Assembly: GCA_000310025.1 (NCBI GenBank) | Contig: FN649727.1 | Coordinates: forward strand, 1,739,813-1,750,038 | Direction: 5' to 3' | Length of the DNA: 10,226 nt | Source of the DNA: Ectocarpus siliculosus | Taxonomy: Eukaryota > Sar > Phaeophyceae > Ectocarpales > Ectocarpaceae | Part shown: one piece after another, positions 7,805-10,226 of the stretch | Layout: every line of letters starts with the position of its first letter | Position numbering within the stretch: the stretch's first letter is position 1 | Translations under genes and position numbers: made by a program | Notes under the pieces: generated by a model | What the model was told of the DNA's origin: nothing | Seen by the model: only the letters and a program-made list of their open reading frames with translations | The model's database searches: none

Positions 7805-9094
7805 AAAATCAGTCTTATTCACAAGGGTATCGAAGCCTGCCGTTGTTTTGTTATCCCCTCGGCAAGTCCTTGTGTGTGTAGATAGGTCACGGAGTTCTCC
7901 TGCTCTCCTCTCTGGGTAGATGAGCTCCCGTATCGGTAAGATTCCGTTTCCTGTCCCATGTCTTCTGGGAAGCAAGGAGTAGATTGTGTCAAGTCAACCT
8001 TGTAGCTAGCGTTTCCCTGACTGCCTCCGCGGGGACACGACAGTCACAGCTGTTAAGGGGCGCCTGCAAAGTTGGAACTTCGCTTCACGGACAGGTGTTT
8101 GTACTCTTCCTGTTTTTTTCGAGGGTTCGATTGGTTGGACATCGCTTCTCTTGACGTGTCAACACCAACCGTCTGGGATCGATCAATAGAGGGCGCGTCC
8201 CGCCAGTGTTCAAAATAGCACTTGCACTAAAACACGTGTCGAGGGCATCTGTCCATCGCAAGGGTTTCACCCAGTGCCGGTGCTTCTAAACCGTTTATCG
8301 GCCAACGTCCTTGCCTGCTGCGCGATTGTTATCCAGATGGGTGATGCTTAAGAGACCGACCCATTCCTAGTATACTAACGGTTGGAGGTCCGTGGGCGCA
8401 ACGCAGATAGTAGTAATAGTCGGAAGGCCATGCTCGAGGCGGTCGTGTTTCTTTCTGCCTTGGTCGTCAGGCAGGCGATGAGTGGGTTCCACTTCTCGCC
8501 GGACCGAAACAAAAACGTGCTGTCCTTGTCAAAGAGCACGCAAGCTGCCAAATATTTAGAGTCACAAGGGCCTAAGCCCGCATATCGTGGTTTTCGTTTA
8601 TCTGAGGCCCCTACGTCGCCCCCCTTTGTCTTCTCGAATAACGCCAAATAGCCACCGGCAAACCACCAAAAGAACGGTCGTGTAAGCCCTGCTTTCGTTC
8701 CGGCAATCGATGGTTAAAGGCACACCCGTGCCAGAAGTGAGACCACAACGTACCGCATTTTCGGGTTGACTCGTCCGCCTGTCTTTTGTTGACCCTCCGA
8801 CACGGACAACCACTACTAGTAGCAAGCCATCACATCAGGTAAGCGCAAACACAGACCAACACCACCACATGGCGGATCAACAAAACGCCAGCCAGGCTCG
8901 CGTGTGATTAACGTTTGCGAGTCTTGCACATGGGGGTTACAGCAGCAGCCTAACCCTCATATTGCCTCCGAAAGAAGAGAAATAGCGCCAACAACCCCGC
9001 GTGTTTGTATCCTCCCCCATCCCCCTACATGAGACGAGAAATAGCGCCAACAACCCGGCGTGTTTATGTAGGTTCTACGGTTTTTTGCTGCTAT
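7805..9094. other. Convergent intergenic region between the methyltransferase-like and proteasome genes
   Basis: This stretch holds the 3' ends of two converging genes. No AATAAA was found right after the methyltransferase stop. One segment (8375-8651) is open on both strands: on plus, an ATG at 8430 opens 73 codons with a hydrophobic start (MLEAVVFLSALVV) and stop at 8651; on minus, 90 codons end at 8375. Neither peptide has recognisable motifs and I call neither a gene. A tandem repeat lies at 8977-9068, just past the proteasome stop on the minus strand. Confidence 0.4.
8977..9068. repeat. Imperfect direct repeat, two copies about 32 bases long with a 59-base period
   Basis: GAGAAATAGCGCCAACAACC begins at 8977 and again at 9036. 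Each copy continues as C(C/G)GCGTGTTT plus a few similar bases (to about 9009 and 9068). The copies differ by one substitution in the shared core and a small change at the end. They lie in the presumed 3' UTR or downstream flank of the minus-strand proteasome gene. Confidence 0.85.
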
Positions 9095-10226
9095 CTACGT
9101 CATTTGCACGTCTCCCGCTGAAGCCTCCTTCGCCTCCTCCGCCTCCGCCTCCAGCTCGGCCGCGACCGCTTGCATCATCTCTTCCGTCATCATCTGAAGA
9201 CAGATATGCATACAATACAATAGGCCATACACGCACGTGTTTGGATTGGATGCCTGCCCCATGGAAACAAGCGAACTGGCGCATCACGCACATCAACAAC
9301 AATGGACGAGTCTTGGGTGGATGCGTAAGCCACATGGAAACAATCCAGAGCTGGCGCAGCATGCGTATCGCGTGGATAGCGGGTCAACAAAGAGAGCCAG
9401 CCCATCGCAACCCGAACACGTGTCGATGTGTTCCGCGTACACACCAACGCTGCATGCAGCAGTCTACACAGTAAGTTCAACACAACCACTTCGTTCCGCT
9501 ACAGCAGTTGTGCATGAGAAAAAGAACACAGAGCCGACGTCAACCCTTGTCCGTACCTCGTTGGCCTTCCCGAACCTGACGATGGCAATCTCCATGTTTT
9601 TTGCGCCCGAGTCCACCACCTCCAGCAATGCCTGCACAACCCCCAAGGGACAAAATCCGCATCAATCCAGGCGACGGTGGGCACGGGGAACCGGGCGGCA
9701 AGGGAATAAGGGTACGAGACGGAGCCACGGTCGGGGCTTGCTTAAAAATCAGGCTGAGGGTGAGCGGGAGGGGCGGGATTCTGGGAGTTCCATTTTCGCG
9801 CTGCTGCTGTGCTTTTGGTCGGACGGGGAGGTGAAAAGGTGAAGTCAGGATGGAAAAGGGGGCCGGGAAAAATACCGAAGTGCTCCGCCGCATTCGCTTC
9901 GTACTTGTACGGTGAAGCTCTTGCCATCCACACAAATACAGCCTCCAGGAAACACAATTATGACAACATCAACGCCGCCACCATCACAAGGCATGACAGC
10001 AAGAACGACAACATCAACAACACCGCCGACAAGCCTCACCTTCATGCAGAGCTTCTTCGCCGCCCCCTCGTCCATGTCGTTCGCCCAGTTCTTCTCCAAG
10101 AACTCTCGCATGTTGTTGCTGTTGCTCCCGCCGATGGCGTTGGCCTTCCACGCAGAGTACGTACCGGCCGGATCCGTCTGAACAGCCCAATCGTTCGCCA
10201 AGAGACAGAGAGGGAGAGAGAGACAG
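9095..10226 (-). CDS. PSMA7: 20S proteasome subunit alpha4 (PSMA7/Pre6 type), C-terminal three exons; 5' part outside the window
   Basis: Three minus-strand exons read as the C-terminal 103 residues. Exon 10177-10040 (46 codons) opens with [16 protein letters not shown] and contains MREFLEKNW. Exon 9631-9557 (25 codons) reads [20 protein letters not shown]. Exon 9193-9095 encodes 32 residues, [20 protein letters not shown] onward, ending …GDVQMT and TAG. Acceptors are TTCAG, GTGCAG and TTCAG; donors are GTGAGG and GTACGG; all introns are phase 0. The order and wording match the alpha4 subunit ([32 protein letters not shown], then the EEIE-type C-terminal helix) better than other alpha subunits. 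Alpha subunits are non-catalytic and form the outer gating rings of the core particle, in cytosol and nucleus. The Lys-rich tail of animal alpha4 is replaced here by an Ala/Glu-rich, non-basic end. A CT-rich tract (10201-10226) precedes the first acceptor, so the exon before it lies beyond the window. Confidence 0.88.
9194..9556 (-). other. Intron in the proteasome alpha4 gene, holding a diverged tandem repeat
   Basis: A 363-base phase-0 intron, GTACGG to CTTCAG. It contains two diverged copies of a repeat (9247-9298 and 9318-9371), described separately. Long open frames that read through it on either strand are incidental. Confidence 0.8.
9247..9371. repeat. Diverged tandem repeat of about 72 bases, two copies
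   Basis: TGGATGC…CATGGAAACAA…CTGGCGCA occurs at 9247 onward and again at 9318 onward. The shared ATGGAAACAA words start at 9261 and 9334. The copies differ by substitutions and small indels, so the duplication is not recent. Confidence 0.7.
9632..10039 (-). other. Intron in the proteasome alpha4 gene
   Basis: A 408-base phase-0 intron, GTGAGG to GTGCAG. No repeat or nested gene is recognised. The minus frame of the upstream exon stays open some way into it, which gives a misleading long open frame on that strand. Confidence 0.82.

Noticed and set aside
8123-8133. GGTTCGATTGG, resembling a tRNA B box
   Set aside because: The last bases do not fit the B-box consensus and no cloverleaf or A box could be placed around it.
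9237-9842. 201-codon plus frame
   Set aside because: It runs antisense through a proteasome exon and two introns and is built partly from the intron tandem repeat.

Overview
The window looks like a piece of a GC-rich protist nuclear genome with genes broken by introns. The best guess is a brown alga or another stramenopile. That rests on spliced eukaryotic genes, GTGAGG/GTACGN splice donors, long Gly/Ala/Gln low-complexity stretches inside proteins, long GA/CT/CA microsatellites and a decayed copia-class retrotransposon. The placement is an inference, because no marker gene in the window fixes the taxon.

Layout: (1) 23-259, minus strand: a first coding exon of an unrecognised acidic protein, whose donor opens an intron that leaves the window. 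(2) About 640-2627: a frameshifted Ty1/copia pol remnant (reverse transcriptase and RNase H), a (GA)n tract, a T/G-rich tail with AATAAA, and a run of 15 A. (3) 2628-3479: no gene seen. (4) 3480-4579, plus strand: a small basic, low-complexity protein with a compact Cys/His cluster that looks zinc-binding; its 5' end has alternative splice and start choices. (5) 4580-5435: intergenic, with a TATA-like box. (6) 5436-7804, plus strand: a two-exon gene for a 599-residue SAM-dependent methyltransferase-like protein with a C-terminal Cys-rich finger. (7) 7805-9094: no confident gene; one small ambiguous ORF pair and a tandem repeat. (8) 9095-10226, minus strand: the last three coding exons of the 20S proteasome subunit alpha4 (PSMA7/Pre6 type), rebuilt from short exons with phase-0 introns.

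The genes do not form an operon or an evident pathway. The methyltransferase-like and proteasome genes converge tail to tail across about 1.3 kb. The acidic first exon and the Cys/His protein point away from each other with the dead retroelement between them. The most informative points are the exon structure of the proteasome gene, the methyltransferase fold interrupted by low-complexity insertions and joined to a finger, and the small Cys/His protein with competing starts.
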